Origin: Candidatus Fraserbacteria bacterium RBG_16_55_9
GTDB taxonomy: Bacteria; Bipolaricaulota; Bipolaricaulia; RBG-16-55-9
Reading direction: 5' to 3'
NCBI GenBank assembly: GCA_001778455.1
Contig: MFGX01000122.1
Coordinates: 1-24,970, forward strand
DNA length: 24,970 nucleotides
The position numbers and the translations under genes are program-made. The notes under the pieces are model-generated. The model saw only the letters and a program-made list of their open reading frames with translations. It had not been told where the DNA came from and made no database searches. Below, piece by piece: positions 14,801 to 21,874 of this stretch. The stretch's first letter is position 1; each line of letters starts with the position of its first letter.

Positions 14801-16814
14801 CTCTGCCAAAGAATCGAAGTTCATGGAGAAAGTGGTGGGTACCAAGAGCGTCCACGACGTGCGCGACCCGCAGAGTCAGACCGTGATTGTCACGCAGGAC
14901 GAGTTGATCACCGGCCACCTGGCCGAGCGGCTGAAGTCCAGCGGAGTGGAATCGGTGACAGTCCGACCTCGCATCGTCGTGCGTTCGGCTATGACGTGCG
15001 AAACCCGGCGAGGTGTGTGCCAGCAGTGCTATGGCTTGGATCTGAGCAACCATCAGCGGGTGGCGCTGGGTACCGCTGTGGGGGTGATCGCAGCTCAATC
15101 GATCGGCGAGCCGGGAACGCAGCTTACCATGAGAACGTTCCACACCGGCGGTGTCGTAGGAGAGGACATCACTCAAGGCTTGCCGCGTGCGGAGGAACTC
15201 TTCGAGGCGCGCAAATCGATCAAGAGTCAGGAAGCGTCGATCGCCGAGATCAGCGGCGTGGTCACCGCGATCACTTACACCGAAGAAGGGCGTGAGGAAG
15301 TCCATCTGCGAGGGGATGAGAAACGCATCCGGATCCCATCCATCCTGTGCCGGGTGGCCAAAGGGGATAAGGTGGAGGCGGAGTCGATCCTCTCCGCAAA
15401 GAGCCCGGCCAGTGGCATGATCCATGTAATGGAGAGCGATGGGGTACGGACTCTCTACCTCCTCGGTGAGGAAGATCGCGTCTATCTACTGCCTCCGGGA
15501 GTCTTGGCAGAAGTGAAGAACGGAGACTGGGTGGAAGAGGGAACACCTCTGAGTCAATCCTATCAAGAGGAGCCCATCGTGGCCCAGCGCGATGGGGCGG
15601 TGGTGGAGATCGTCGAGGATGGGGAGCGCTATATCTTCATCGAGGACAAAGAAGGCAACCGATTTCAGCACCGCCTGCCCCACGGCGCGCGCAAGAAAGT
15701 GGAAACAGGTGAGAAAGTCACTCGCGGGATGCAACTTTCTACTCGTTCGACGCCGTATGCGATCAAGGCCGAGCGTCCGGGTATGGCTGTGGTCGGCCAG
15801 GAGAAGGTCATCGTGTATACGCCCGACAAACATAATACCTTCTTGCTCACGGAAGACCTTGCGGTGCTAAAGGAAGACGGTACCCACGTTCAAGAAGGCG
15901 AGGAACTCTTCGAGCTCACGCTTCCTCCCCATGGCGTCTGTGCCATTGACAACGTGAAGAACCTCAAGAATGGGCTCGCGGAGGTGAGGCTCCGCTACGA
16001 GATGAAAGTTCTCTTGGTGAACGTGCCCACGGAAGGTCTTCAAGTGGGGGACAAGTTCCAAGAGGGAGACTTGCTCTCGAAAGGTGTCACCTCGCCTCAC
16101 TTGTTGCTAAAGGTGGCGGGTGTGGCCAAAACCCGAAATTATCTGCTGACCGAGATTCACAAGGTCTACAAGAGCCAGGGCGTGGAGATCAACGACAAGC
16201 ACATTGAAATCGTGATCCGCCAGATGCTCAACAATGTGCGCATCACGGACCCGGGCGACTCCCAGTTCTTCCCCAATCAAATGGTGATTCTAGAAGAGTT
16301 CCGTGAGGCGAACCGCCAGCTCACTCAGGAGAACCGAGAGATTCAAAGACAGCGAGAGGCGCTGATTGGCCGTCTCTTGATCAAGGATCTTCAGACAAAG
16401 GATCAGAAGATCGCGCAAAAAGGCGAAGAGGTCACGCACCGTACTTTGCAGCTGGCCCTTGAAGCAGGGATCAAGGAACTTGCGCTCGATCAGGGAGGGA
16501 AGGCGGAAATCGTACGCATCCGGGAGAAGAGACTACCCGTAGGTGAGCGGGTGCTCCTCAGGATCTCGAAAGCGGCGTTGGAGACAAAGTCTTGGCTGTC
16601 GGCGGCCTCCTTCCAACGGACGACCACGGTATTGGGGGAAGCAGCCCTGCGAGGCATGGAAGATCGCCTGGAGGGGCTTAAGCCCAACGTGATCCTGGGC
16701 CGACTCATCCCGGCGGGAACTGGATTTCTCCGCAACGGCAGCGAGAATGGAGCTTCTGCATCTCCCGTAGGGAAGTCAACAGGGGCATCCCAAGAGGCGG
16801 AAAGCAACTCCTAG
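11835..16814 (+). CDS. rpoC: RNA polymerase beta' subunit
   Basis: A 1659-residue beta' subunit of RNA polymerase. The N-terminal zinc-binding domain is CACGKLRGRKYEGLTCDKC. NLLGKRVDYSGRAVIVV and the catalytic NADFDGDQM (597-605, the Mg2+-binding aspartates) follow, then the bridge-helix region SANQVKQLAGMRGPM and GGRKGTADTALKTAESGYLTRR. The second zinc site is DCGTQAG with MTCETRRGVCQQC. The end holds INDKHIEIVIRQML. Two expansions relative to E. coli are evident: about 140 residues within 130-316, and about 200 within 1115-1416. Both are rich in short beta-strand segments such as VKKGSKVEEGELL, typical of sandwich-barrel hybrid motifs. The TTG start (11835) has the SD GAGGGGTG and gives IARVRLGLASPEEI as in other RpoC. 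rpoB is not upstream. Confidence 0.96.
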   Translation: MIRGDDIARVRLGLASPEEIKSWSQGEVTESETINYRTYKPERGGLYAEEIFGPEKDYECACGKLRGRKYEGLTCDKCNVLVTSRDVRRSNMGHIELASPVVHFWYIKGISSPLSTLLGIKRNTLKKIAYYETEPLNEEVYLVLRSQESEFGVGERIYRSQYEILSRKKKITAEPAYEVLEGTEVRAQAAGQVTFEELKLDNGQILRVIRIGDKDHIVTSQAQLTVKKGSKVEEGELLTASPVGPEELISETQHNLLKTVYPDLQAQRAREVVDSLVFLVTSVKNPSLPFKVGDLLWEPEVRTYEKLHPKQFEAAAGAEGIQGVLGNLDLDTWAEELRAQVENEASLGRKKRLLKRLEVVDQLRKSGNRAQDMVMSIIPVLPPELRPIVQLEGGKFATTDLNDLYRRIINRNNRLKKLQEMGAPEIILRNERRMLQEAADALIHNEKKDSPILGRDNRPLKSLSERIQGKHGRLRRNLLGKRVDYSGRAVIVVNPKLKLHQCGLPKKMALELFKPFILRELSQEDSHHISNYDEVKNKALSGEMPKVWDVLERLIKEHPVLLNRAPTLHRLGIQAFEPVLVDGEAIQIHPFVCPPYNADFDGDQMATHLPLSPKAIQEARERMLSSRNILSPASGVPLTLPTKDFVFAFYYLTLENPEGRGAGKAFASLREAERAREVGVIGTHTPVKVRMDGKLIDTTLGRAQLNQLLPEDLRNYQKAFDAGDIQQTIMECYHRYGNDRTVELLDALKELALSAMTQSGLTISVTDALIPLEKSAVLLEAQQRVERIHQMYDRGLATADDRRQATIKVWMETVDQMEKATMQHLAHYPFNPIYMVVRSRARGSANQVKQLAGMRGPMTDPAGRIIEMPVKSNFREGLSVMEYFISTHGGRKGTADTALKTAESGYLTRRLVDAAEELIIKEEDCGTQAGIEIDPLRYSRDEVMLNVEERIYSRITAEPIRFGGKVLLERGQPIDRHKAEELGQLAMTTSAKESKFMEKVVGTKSVHDVRDPQSQTVIVTQDELITGHLAERLKSSGVESVTVRPRIVVRSAMTCETRRGVCQQCYGLDLSNHQRVALGTAVGVIAAQSIGEPGTQLTMRTFHTGGVVGEDITQGLPRAEELFEARKSIKSQEASIAEISGVVTAITYTEEGREEVHLRGDEKRIRIPSILCRVAKGDKVEAESILSAKSPASGMIHVMESDGVRTLYLLGEEDRVYLLPPGVLAEVKNGDWVEEGTPLSQSYQEEPIVAQRDGAVVEIVEDGERYIFIEDKEGNRFQHRLPHGARKKVETGEKVTRGMQLSTRSTPYAIKAERPGMAVVGQEKVIVYTPDKHNTFLLTEDLAVLKEDGTHVQEGEELFELTLPPHGVCAIDNVKNLKNGLAEVRLRYEMKVLLVNVPTEGLQVGDKFQEGDLLSKGVTSPHLLLKVAGVAKTRNYLLTEIHKVYKSQGVEINDKHIEIVIRQMLNNVRITDPGDSQFFPNQMVILEEFREANRQLTQENREIQRQREALIGRLLIKDLQTKDQKIAQKGEEVTHRTLQLALEAGIKELALDQGGKAEIVRIREKRLPVGERVLLRISKAALETKSWLSAASFQRTTTVLGEAALRGMEDRLEGLKPNVILGRLIPAGTGFLRNGSENGASASPVGKSTGASQEAESNS

Positions 16815-16817
16815 CGC

Positions 16818-16846
16818 TTGACAGGGGGAACTCCATCTCGTATAAT
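16818..16846 (+). promoter_or_regulatory. Perfect-consensus promoter of the rpsL (str-S10) operon
   Basis: TTGACA (16818-16823), exactly 17 bases, then TATAAT (16841-16846) is an ideal sigma70 promoter. It lies four bases after the rpoC stop. It would give a leader of about 90 bases before rpsL, with only short possible stems (for example AGCGC 16857-16861 with GCGCT 16906-16910). It can drive the whole downstream ribosomal cluster independently of rpoC. Confidence 0.85.
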
Positions 16847-16943
16847 ATCCCCAATCAGCGCGAGTGAACCTCGTAAAGCCATTCTTTTCACATCGTGATA
16901 GTTTGGCGCTAAGAGAACGATTTGGATTTGGAAGGAAGACGAG

Positions 16944-17327
16944 ATGCCAACAATCAACCAGCTGGTGCGCAAAGGCCGCAAATCGGTCGCCGGGAAGAGC
17001 AAGGCGCCTTCGCTCGATCGCTGTCCGCAGAAGCGAGGCGTCTGCACTCGGGTATTCACCCGTACGCCGAAGAAGCCCAACTCCGCGCTTAGAAAAGTAG
17101 CGAGAGTGCGCCTAAGCAACGGGAAATACGTTACAGCCTACATCGGCGGAGAGGGACATAACCTGCAGGAGCACTCGATGGTGCTCGTGCGCGGGGGCCG
17201 TGTGCCGGATCTGCCCGGAGTGCGTTATCACACCGTGCGCGGCTCGCTCGACGCCGCAGGGGTTGAGGGTCGGCGCCAAGGACGTTCGAAGTACGGCTCC
17301 AAACGATCTGCGCCCGCCTCCAGCTGA
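16944..17327 (+). CDS. rpsL: Ribosomal protein S12
   Basis: A 127-residue S12 of the 30S decoding centre. MPTINQLVRKGR, CPQKRGVCTRVFTRTPKKPNS, ALRKVARVRLSNG and GGEGHNLQEHS are canonical. At position 88 the usual lysine of GGRVKDLPG is proline (GGRVPDLPG, codon CCG). K88 is a classic streptomycin-resistance site. D89, the residue methylthiolated by RimO, and K43/K44 are kept. The SD GGAAGGAA precedes the ATG by 6 bases. It is the first gene of the str cluster. Confidence 0.96.
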   Translation: MPTINQLVRKGRKSVAGKSKAPSLDRCPQKRGVCTRVFTRTPKKPNSALRKVARVRLSNGKYVTAYIGGEGHNLQEHSMVLVRGGRVPDLPGVRYHTVRGSLDAAGVEGRRQGRSKYGSKRSAPASS

Positions 17328-17335
17328 TGGGATGA

Positions 17336-17845
17336 ATGAATATGCTCAACAAGACCTTGGAGCGGATGATCCCAGGCCACAGGAGGGGGCGAGATCTGCC
17401 CCCCTTTCTCTACTCGGATCTCCGCTATGAGAGCAAGCTCGTTGAGAAGCTCATCAATTATCTGATGGAAGGCGGCAAGAAGTCCATATCTCGGCGCATT
17501 GTCTATAAGGCCTGTGATCTCCTGGAAGAGCGAAGCGGTCAGCCGGCGCTGGAGGTTTTCTATAAAGCTCTCAGCAACTGCATGCCCAAGCTAGAAACCC
17601 GCTCGCGCCGAGTGGGAGGCGCGGCCTACCAAGTGCCGTATGATGTACCCGAGGATCGACAAAAGACGCTGGCGATGCGCTGGATCGTCCGGGCGGCCCG
17701 CGAACGGGGCGAACGGACGATGGCGGAGTGCTTGGCAGCAGAGTTGATGGATGCTGCCCAGGGCCAAGGGAAGGCTCACGACAAGAAATTGGAAGCCCAC
17801 CGCATGGCAGAAGCCAACCGGCCTTTCGCCCACTATCGCTGGTAA
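17336..17845 (+). CDS. rpsG: Ribosomal protein S7
   Basis: A 169-residue S7, the primary assembly protein of the 30S head and, in E. coli, the translational repressor of the str operon. Conserved blocks are YESKLVEKLINYLMEGGKKS, ALEVFYKALSNCMPKLETRSRRVGGAAYQVPYDV and RWIVRAARERGERTMAECLAAELMDAAQGQGKAHDKK. The N-terminus (MNMLNKTLERMIPGHRRGRDLPPFL) is longer than and unlike the usual PRRG start, so the true start may be a later codon; ATG 17336 and 17342 are both possible with weak SD-like sequence. It lies 8 bases after rpsL. Confidence 0.93.
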   Translation: MNMLNKTLERMIPGHRRGRDLPPFLYSDLRYESKLVEKLINYLMEGGKKSISRRIVYKACDLLEERSGQPALEVFYKALSNCMPKLETRSRRVGGAAYQVPYDVPEDRQKTLAMRWIVRAARERGERTMAECLAAELMDAAQGQGKAHDKKLEAHRMAEANRPFAHYRW

Positions 17846-17890
17846 TCATCCGAGAGCGAGCGCGTTGGATTTCCCAAGAGGATTTGAGCT

Positions 17891-19999
17891 ATGGCCGATG
17901 TGACCACAAAGCAGAAGCAGAGCATCGAGAAACTGAGAAATATCGGGATCGTCGCCCACATTGATGCAGGGAAGACGACGACCACCGAACGAATCCTCTT
18001 TTTCACAGGAATGATCCATGAAACCGGCGATGTGGATGAGGGCGACACCCAGATGGACTGGATGCCCCAGGAACGGGAACGTGGCATCACGATCACAGCG
18101 GCCGCAACGCTCTGCCAGTGGCAAGGATACCAGATCAACCTTATTGATACCCCCGGCCACGTGGATTTCACGGCCGAAGTGGAACGATCGCTCCGGGTGC
18201 TCGATGGAGTCGTGACCATCTTCTCTGGAGTGGACATGGTCGAGTCTCAGACAGAAAAAGTATGGCGCCAAGCCGATAAATATAATATCCCCCGCCTGGC
18301 ATTCATCAACAAGATCGACCGCCCCGGAGCACAATACGAGCGCACAATTGAAATGATGGCCGAGCGATTGGGCACTCTTCCCCTGCCCCTTCAGATCCCC
18401 GCTGGCCATGGAGAAGAGCTTAAGGGCATGATCGATCTCTTGCAGATGAAGCTCATCGTATGGGACCAAACCACCAAGGGGATCAAGTACAGCTATGTCG
18501 ATATCCCGAGTGAGTTCGTCGAGTTGGCCGGACGGTATCGCGCGAAATTGCTAGAAACGCTGGCAGAAGTCGATGACTATGTGATGGAAAAGTATTTGAA
18601 CAACGAAGAGATCTCTGAGGCAGAACTGAAGAAGGCTCTCCGGAGGGCTTGCATCGAGAAGAGCTGTGTCCCAGTACTGGGTGGCTCTTCACTCAAGAAC
18701 GTTGGGGTCCAGCCGCTCCTAGATGCTGTCGTCGCGTATCTGCCTTCTCCTTTGGATCGAGGCCAGATCACCGGCATGCCGCTCGATGGGGCTTCTCCAG
18801 AGGGCAATGGCGCACAGATCATTCGCCAACCCACTTCTGAAGAGCCTCTGACCGCTTTGGCCTTCAAAGTCGTGGTCGATGAGTATACGGGCCGACTCGT
18901 CTACGTGCGCCTCTACTCGGGGCGGCTCGAGCAGGGCTCCTATGTGCTCAACTCCTCCAGCGGCAAGAAGGAGCGGGTCTCGCGTATCTTCCACATGCAC
19001 GCCAACAAGCGCCAGGAGGTCGAGGAGCTCACCGCAGGCGAGATTGGGGCCATCGTCGGCCCCAAGGAGCTCTCTACGGGAGATACCTTCTGTGATCCAG
19101 AGTATCCCATATTGCTAGAAAAGATTGAATTCCCCGAGCCCGTCATCTTTGCGGCTGTCGAAGCGAAGTCGGCTGCTGAAGAAGAAAAACTCACTACGAG
19201 CCTTCTCAAACTGGCTCAAGAAGATCCCACCTTCCGCATGAGAACCGATCCAGAGACAAACCAGATGATCATTTCGGGCATGGGAGAACTGCATCTTGAA
19301 ATCATCTTTGATCGATTGCTGCGTGAGTTCAATACCCAAGCCAAGATGGGTCGACCGCAGGTGGCTTACAAAGAGACGATTGCCGAACTCGTCGATGTGG
19401 AAGAGAAATTCGTCAAGCAGACGGGTGGGCGCGGACAGTACGGACACGTGCGCATAAAATTTGAGCCGCTCGCGCGGGGTCAAGGTTTCGAGTTCATCGA
19501 CGACACCAAAGGCGGTGTGATCCCTCGGGAGTATATCCCGGCGGTGGAAGATGGAGTCCTCGAAGCCATGGGCAGCGGTCCCTTGGCCGGTTTCCCCGTT
19601 GTGGATCTTAAGGCAACTCTCTACTATGGGTCGTTCCATGAGGTAGATTCCTCGGAAATCGCCTTCAAGACGGCGGGTGCGCGAGCACTGCGTACGGCCT
19701 TCCACCGCGCTAAAACCGTACTCCTTGAGCCCATCATGGAGGGGGAGATCATCACCCCGACGGAATACATCGGGGAGGTCGTCAGCGATCTCCACACGCG
19801 CCGCGGGGAGATCCGAGCGTTCGATGTCCACGGCAACACTCAGATCATTCGGGTTGTCATTCCTCTTGCAGAGACATTCGGATATGCGACCGTGCTGCGC
19901 TCGCTTAGCCAGGGTCGAGCGACCTATCAGTTTAAGTTCTCTCACTATGACATTGCTCCTGCCCGCATCAAGGAGGCCGTTTTGGAGGGGAAGAAGTAG
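17891..19999 (+). CDS. fusA: Translation elongation factor G
   Basis: A 702-residue translocation GTPase. The G motifs are AHIDAGKT (22-29), the switch I region RGITIT, DTPGH (86-90) and NKID (140-143). Domains II-V include GMGELHLEIIFDRLLREF, GGRGQYGHVRIKFEP, GSGPLAGFPVVDLKATLYYGSFHEVDSSEIAFK and a C-terminal PTEYIGEVVSDLHTRRGEI. After G3 the text is FSGVDMVESQTEKVWRQADKY, a variant of the usual GGVQPQSETVWRQADKY. SD-like GAGGATTTGAG precedes the ATG. The stop codon directly abuts the rpsJ start, with no tuf gene between them. Confidence 0.96.
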   Translation: MADVTTKQKQSIEKLRNIGIVAHIDAGKTTTTERILFFTGMIHETGDVDEGDTQMDWMPQERERGITITAAATLCQWQGYQINLIDTPGHVDFTAEVERSLRVLDGVVTIFSGVDMVESQTEKVWRQADKYNIPRLAFINKIDRPGAQYERTIEMMAERLGTLPLPLQIPAGHGEELKGMIDLLQMKLIVWDQTTKGIKYSYVDIPSEFVELAGRYRAKLLETLAEVDDYVMEKYLNNEEISEAELKKALRRACIEKSCVPVLGGSSLKNVGVQPLLDAVVAYLPSPLDRGQITGMPLDGASPEGNGAQIIRQPTSEEPLTALAFKVVVDEYTGRLVYVRLYSGRLEQGSYVLNSSSGKKERVSRIFHMHANKRQEVEELTAGEIGAIVGPKELSTGDTFCDPEYPILLEKIEFPEPVIFAAVEAKSAAEEEKLTTSLLKLAQEDPTFRMRTDPETNQMIISGMGELHLEIIFDRLLREFNTQAKMGRPQVAYKETIAELVDVEEKFVKQTGGRGQYGHVRIKFEPLARGQGFEFIDDTKGGVIPREYIPAVEDGVLEAMGSGPLAGFPVVDLKATLYYGSFHEVDSSEIAFKTAGARALRTAFHRAKTVLLEPIMEGEIITPTEYIGEVVSDLHTRRGEIRAFDVHGNTQIIRVVIPLAETFGYATVLRSLSQGRATYQFKFSHYDIAPARIKEAVLEGKK

Positions 20000-20308
20000 A
20001 TGGCTCGTGAAAAAATTCGCATTCGCCTGAAGAGCTACGACCATGAGCTGGTCGATGAGGCCATGCGCCGCATCGTCAAGACCGCTCAGGAGACGCGCGC
20101 CAAGATCTCCGGACCCATTCCACTTCCGACAGAGATCAAGCGCTATACGGTCTTGCGTTCGCCTCACGTGTACAAGACATCGATGGAGCACTTCGAGAGA
20201 CGGATCCACAAGAGACTCTTGGATATCCGTGAGCCGACCTCGGAGACGATCAATGCGCTCATGGATATCGAATTGCCCACGGGTATCGATATCGAAGTCA
20301 AGCTATAA
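20000..20308 (+). CDS. rpsJ: Ribosomal protein S10
   Basis: A 102-residue S10 (NusE) of the 30S head, also an antitermination partner of NusB and NusG. KIRIRLKSYDHELVDEAMRRIVKTAQETRAKISGPIPLPT and TVLRSPHVYKTSMEHFERRIHKRLLDI are canonical. The ATG follows the fusA stop with zero gap, with AGGGGAAGAAG as SD inside fusA. Here the str and S10 operons are fused. Confidence 0.96.
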   Translation: MAREKIRIRLKSYDHELVDEAMRRIVKTAQETRAKISGPIPLPTEIKRYTVLRSPHVYKTSMEHFERRIHKRLLDIREPTSETINALMDIELPTGIDIEVKL

Positions 20309-20323
20309 ACGAGGAGAGACGAG

Positions 20324-20947
20324 ATGGCATTGGGAATGCTTGGGCGTAAATTGGGCATGATGCAGTGGTTTGACGCTCAGGGAAACGCGCTGGCGGCCAC
20401 GGTGATTGAGGCGGAACCGAACGTGGTTGTTCAGATCAAGACGGAGGAGAGCGATGGCTATCGCGGGCTCCAGATGGGATTTATCCGACTCAAAGAAGCG
20501 CGCGTCAATCGCTCCATCCAAGGGCGCTTTGAGAAGATCAAGGTCGAGCCGAGGCGCCATTTGAGGGAATTTCGCATGGACGATGTTTCCACGTATCAAG
20601 TGGGCCAAGAGATCACCGTGGGGATCTTCCAAGAGGGCGAACGGATCTGCGTGAGCGGGATCTCCAAAGGAAAAGGATTTGCGGGCGTGATGAAACGGCA
20701 TGATTTCCGGGGAGGAGATGCCTCGCACGGTTCGGATTCCCATCGTCGGCCGGGCTCGATCGGCAATATCCGCGCCACCGGTAAAGTCTTTCGGGGCCAC
20801 CCTATGGCCGGACATATGGGGGCCGAGCGCGTCACGGTCAAGGGGCTTATGGTACTCAAAGCCGATCTCGCTCGAAATCTGGTCGTGCTCAAAGGAGCTG
20901 TCCCCGGTCCTCGAGGGTGCCTGGTGGAGTTGAGGAAAGATGCCTAA
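20324..20947 (+). CDS. rplC: Ribosomal protein L3
   Basis: A 207-residue L3, an early 50S assembly protein reaching the peptidyl-transferase centre. LGRKLGMMQWFDAQGN, GISKGKGFAGVMKRHDFRGGDASHGS and HRRPGSIGNIRATGKVFRGHPMAGHMGAERVT are the conserved blocks. The SD GAGGAGAGACGAG precedes the ATG. Its end overlaps rplD by 8 bases. Confidence 0.96.
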   Translation: MALGMLGRKLGMMQWFDAQGNALAATVIEAEPNVVVQIKTEESDGYRGLQMGFIRLKEARVNRSIQGRFEKIKVEPRRHLREFRMDDVSTYQVGQEITVGIFQEGERICVSGISKGKGFAGVMKRHDFRGGDASHGSDSHRRPGSIGNIRATGKVFRGHPMAGHMGAERVTVKGLMVLKADLARNLVVLKGAVPGPRGCLVELRKDA

Positions 20948-21572
20948 AGTGAAGATGTTTAAGCTCGCCGGCGGCGAGGGCAAAGTGGAGATGGCCGACC
21001 AGCTGACGGAGGGACCGGTCCATCAGGATTTGTTGTTCCGGGCTTCTCAGAGCTACCTGGTCAACCAACGTCAAGGCACGCACGCGACGAAGACGCGCGC
21101 TCAGGTCGTGGGCAGTGGCCGTAAGCCCTGGCCTCAGAAACATACGGGAAATGCCCGCCACGGCTCATTCCAATCCCCCATCTGGGTCGGAGGGGGAATC
21201 ACCTTCGGTCCTCAGCCCAAAGAGTATCGTTATAAACTTCCTCAGAAGATGCGCAAGCAGGCGCTGGCTTCGGCCATTCGCGATCGTTATCAGAGCGATC
21301 GACTGGTCTTGATCGATCGACTGGAATTTGAAAAGCCGAAGACCAAAGAGGCAATTCGTATCCTGGAGCAACTGAGTATTCCGCAAGAAGAGACGCTTCT
21401 GGTCATCGTCTCCAAAGAAGAAAATGACTATCGGGTGCGAAGGTCATTCAGCAATCTACCGGGGGTAACGTGTGCGCCTGCGATAGGGGTGCACGCGTAT
21501 GAGGTGCTCAAGCACCAGCGCTTACTCGTCACTTCGGGGGCGCTTGAGGAACTTACAGTTAGGGTGGATTAA
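20940..21572 (+). CDS. rplD: Ribosomal protein L4
   Basis: A 210-residue L4, lining the exit tunnel; in E. coli it also represses the S10 operon. RQGTHATKTRAQVVGSGRKP and PIWVGGGITFGPQPKEYRYKLPQKMRKQAL are canonical. The tunnel loop reads KPWPQKHTGNARHGS (62-76) where most bacteria have KPWRQKGTGRARxGS, so three usually conserved residues differ. It overlaps rplC by 8 bases and is translationally coupled. Confidence 0.95.
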   Translation: MPKVKMFKLAGGEGKVEMADQLTEGPVHQDLLFRASQSYLVNQRQGTHATKTRAQVVGSGRKPWPQKHTGNARHGSFQSPIWVGGGITFGPQPKEYRYKLPQKMRKQALASAIRDRYQSDRLVLIDRLEFEKPKTKEAIRILEQLSIPQEETLLVIVSKEENDYRVRRSFSNLPGVTCAPAIGVHAYEVLKHQRLLVTSGALEELTVRVD

Positions 21573-21573
21573 G

Positions 21574-21855
21574 ATGCATCTGGAAGATATCATTGTAGAG
21601 CCCATTGTGAGCGAGAAGGGCTGGAAGGGTCAGGACGACCGCAAGTACACGTTCCGGGTCCATCCCTCAGCCAATAAAATCGAGATCTGCCGGGCCATCG
21701 AGCGGATCTTCAAAGTGAAAGTCAACCGGGTCTGGACCATGGGCGTGAGCGGGAAACCTCGTCGCACGCGGTTTTATCAACAGGGTAAACGACCCGACTG
21801 GAAGAAAGCCATTGTGCAATTGGCTCCTGGCCAGCGAATCGAGATCTATCAGTAG
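21574..21855 (+). CDS. rplW: Ribosomal protein L23
   Basis: A 93-residue L23, located at the tunnel exit where SRP and trigger factor dock. LEDIIVEPIVSEKGW, YTFRVHPSANKIEICRAIERIFKVKVNRVWTM and KKAIVQLAPGQRIEIYQ fit the family. Start ATG 21574 is 1 base after the rplD stop, with GGGTGG as SD. A longer in-frame extension to 21499 lies inside rplD and lacks family similarity. Confidence 0.95.
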   Translation: MHLEDIIVEPIVSEKGWKGQDDRKYTFRVHPSANKIEICRAIERIFKVKVNRVWTMGVSGKPRRTRFYQQGKRPDWKKAIVQLAPGQRIEIYQ

Positions 21856-21874
21856 AATTCGAGGATGAATAACA

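Noticed and set aside
16857..16910. rpsL leader stems as an S7/S12 autoregulatory site
   Set aside because: Only isolated five-base stems can be formed and no resemblance to an rRNA binding site could be shown by eye.
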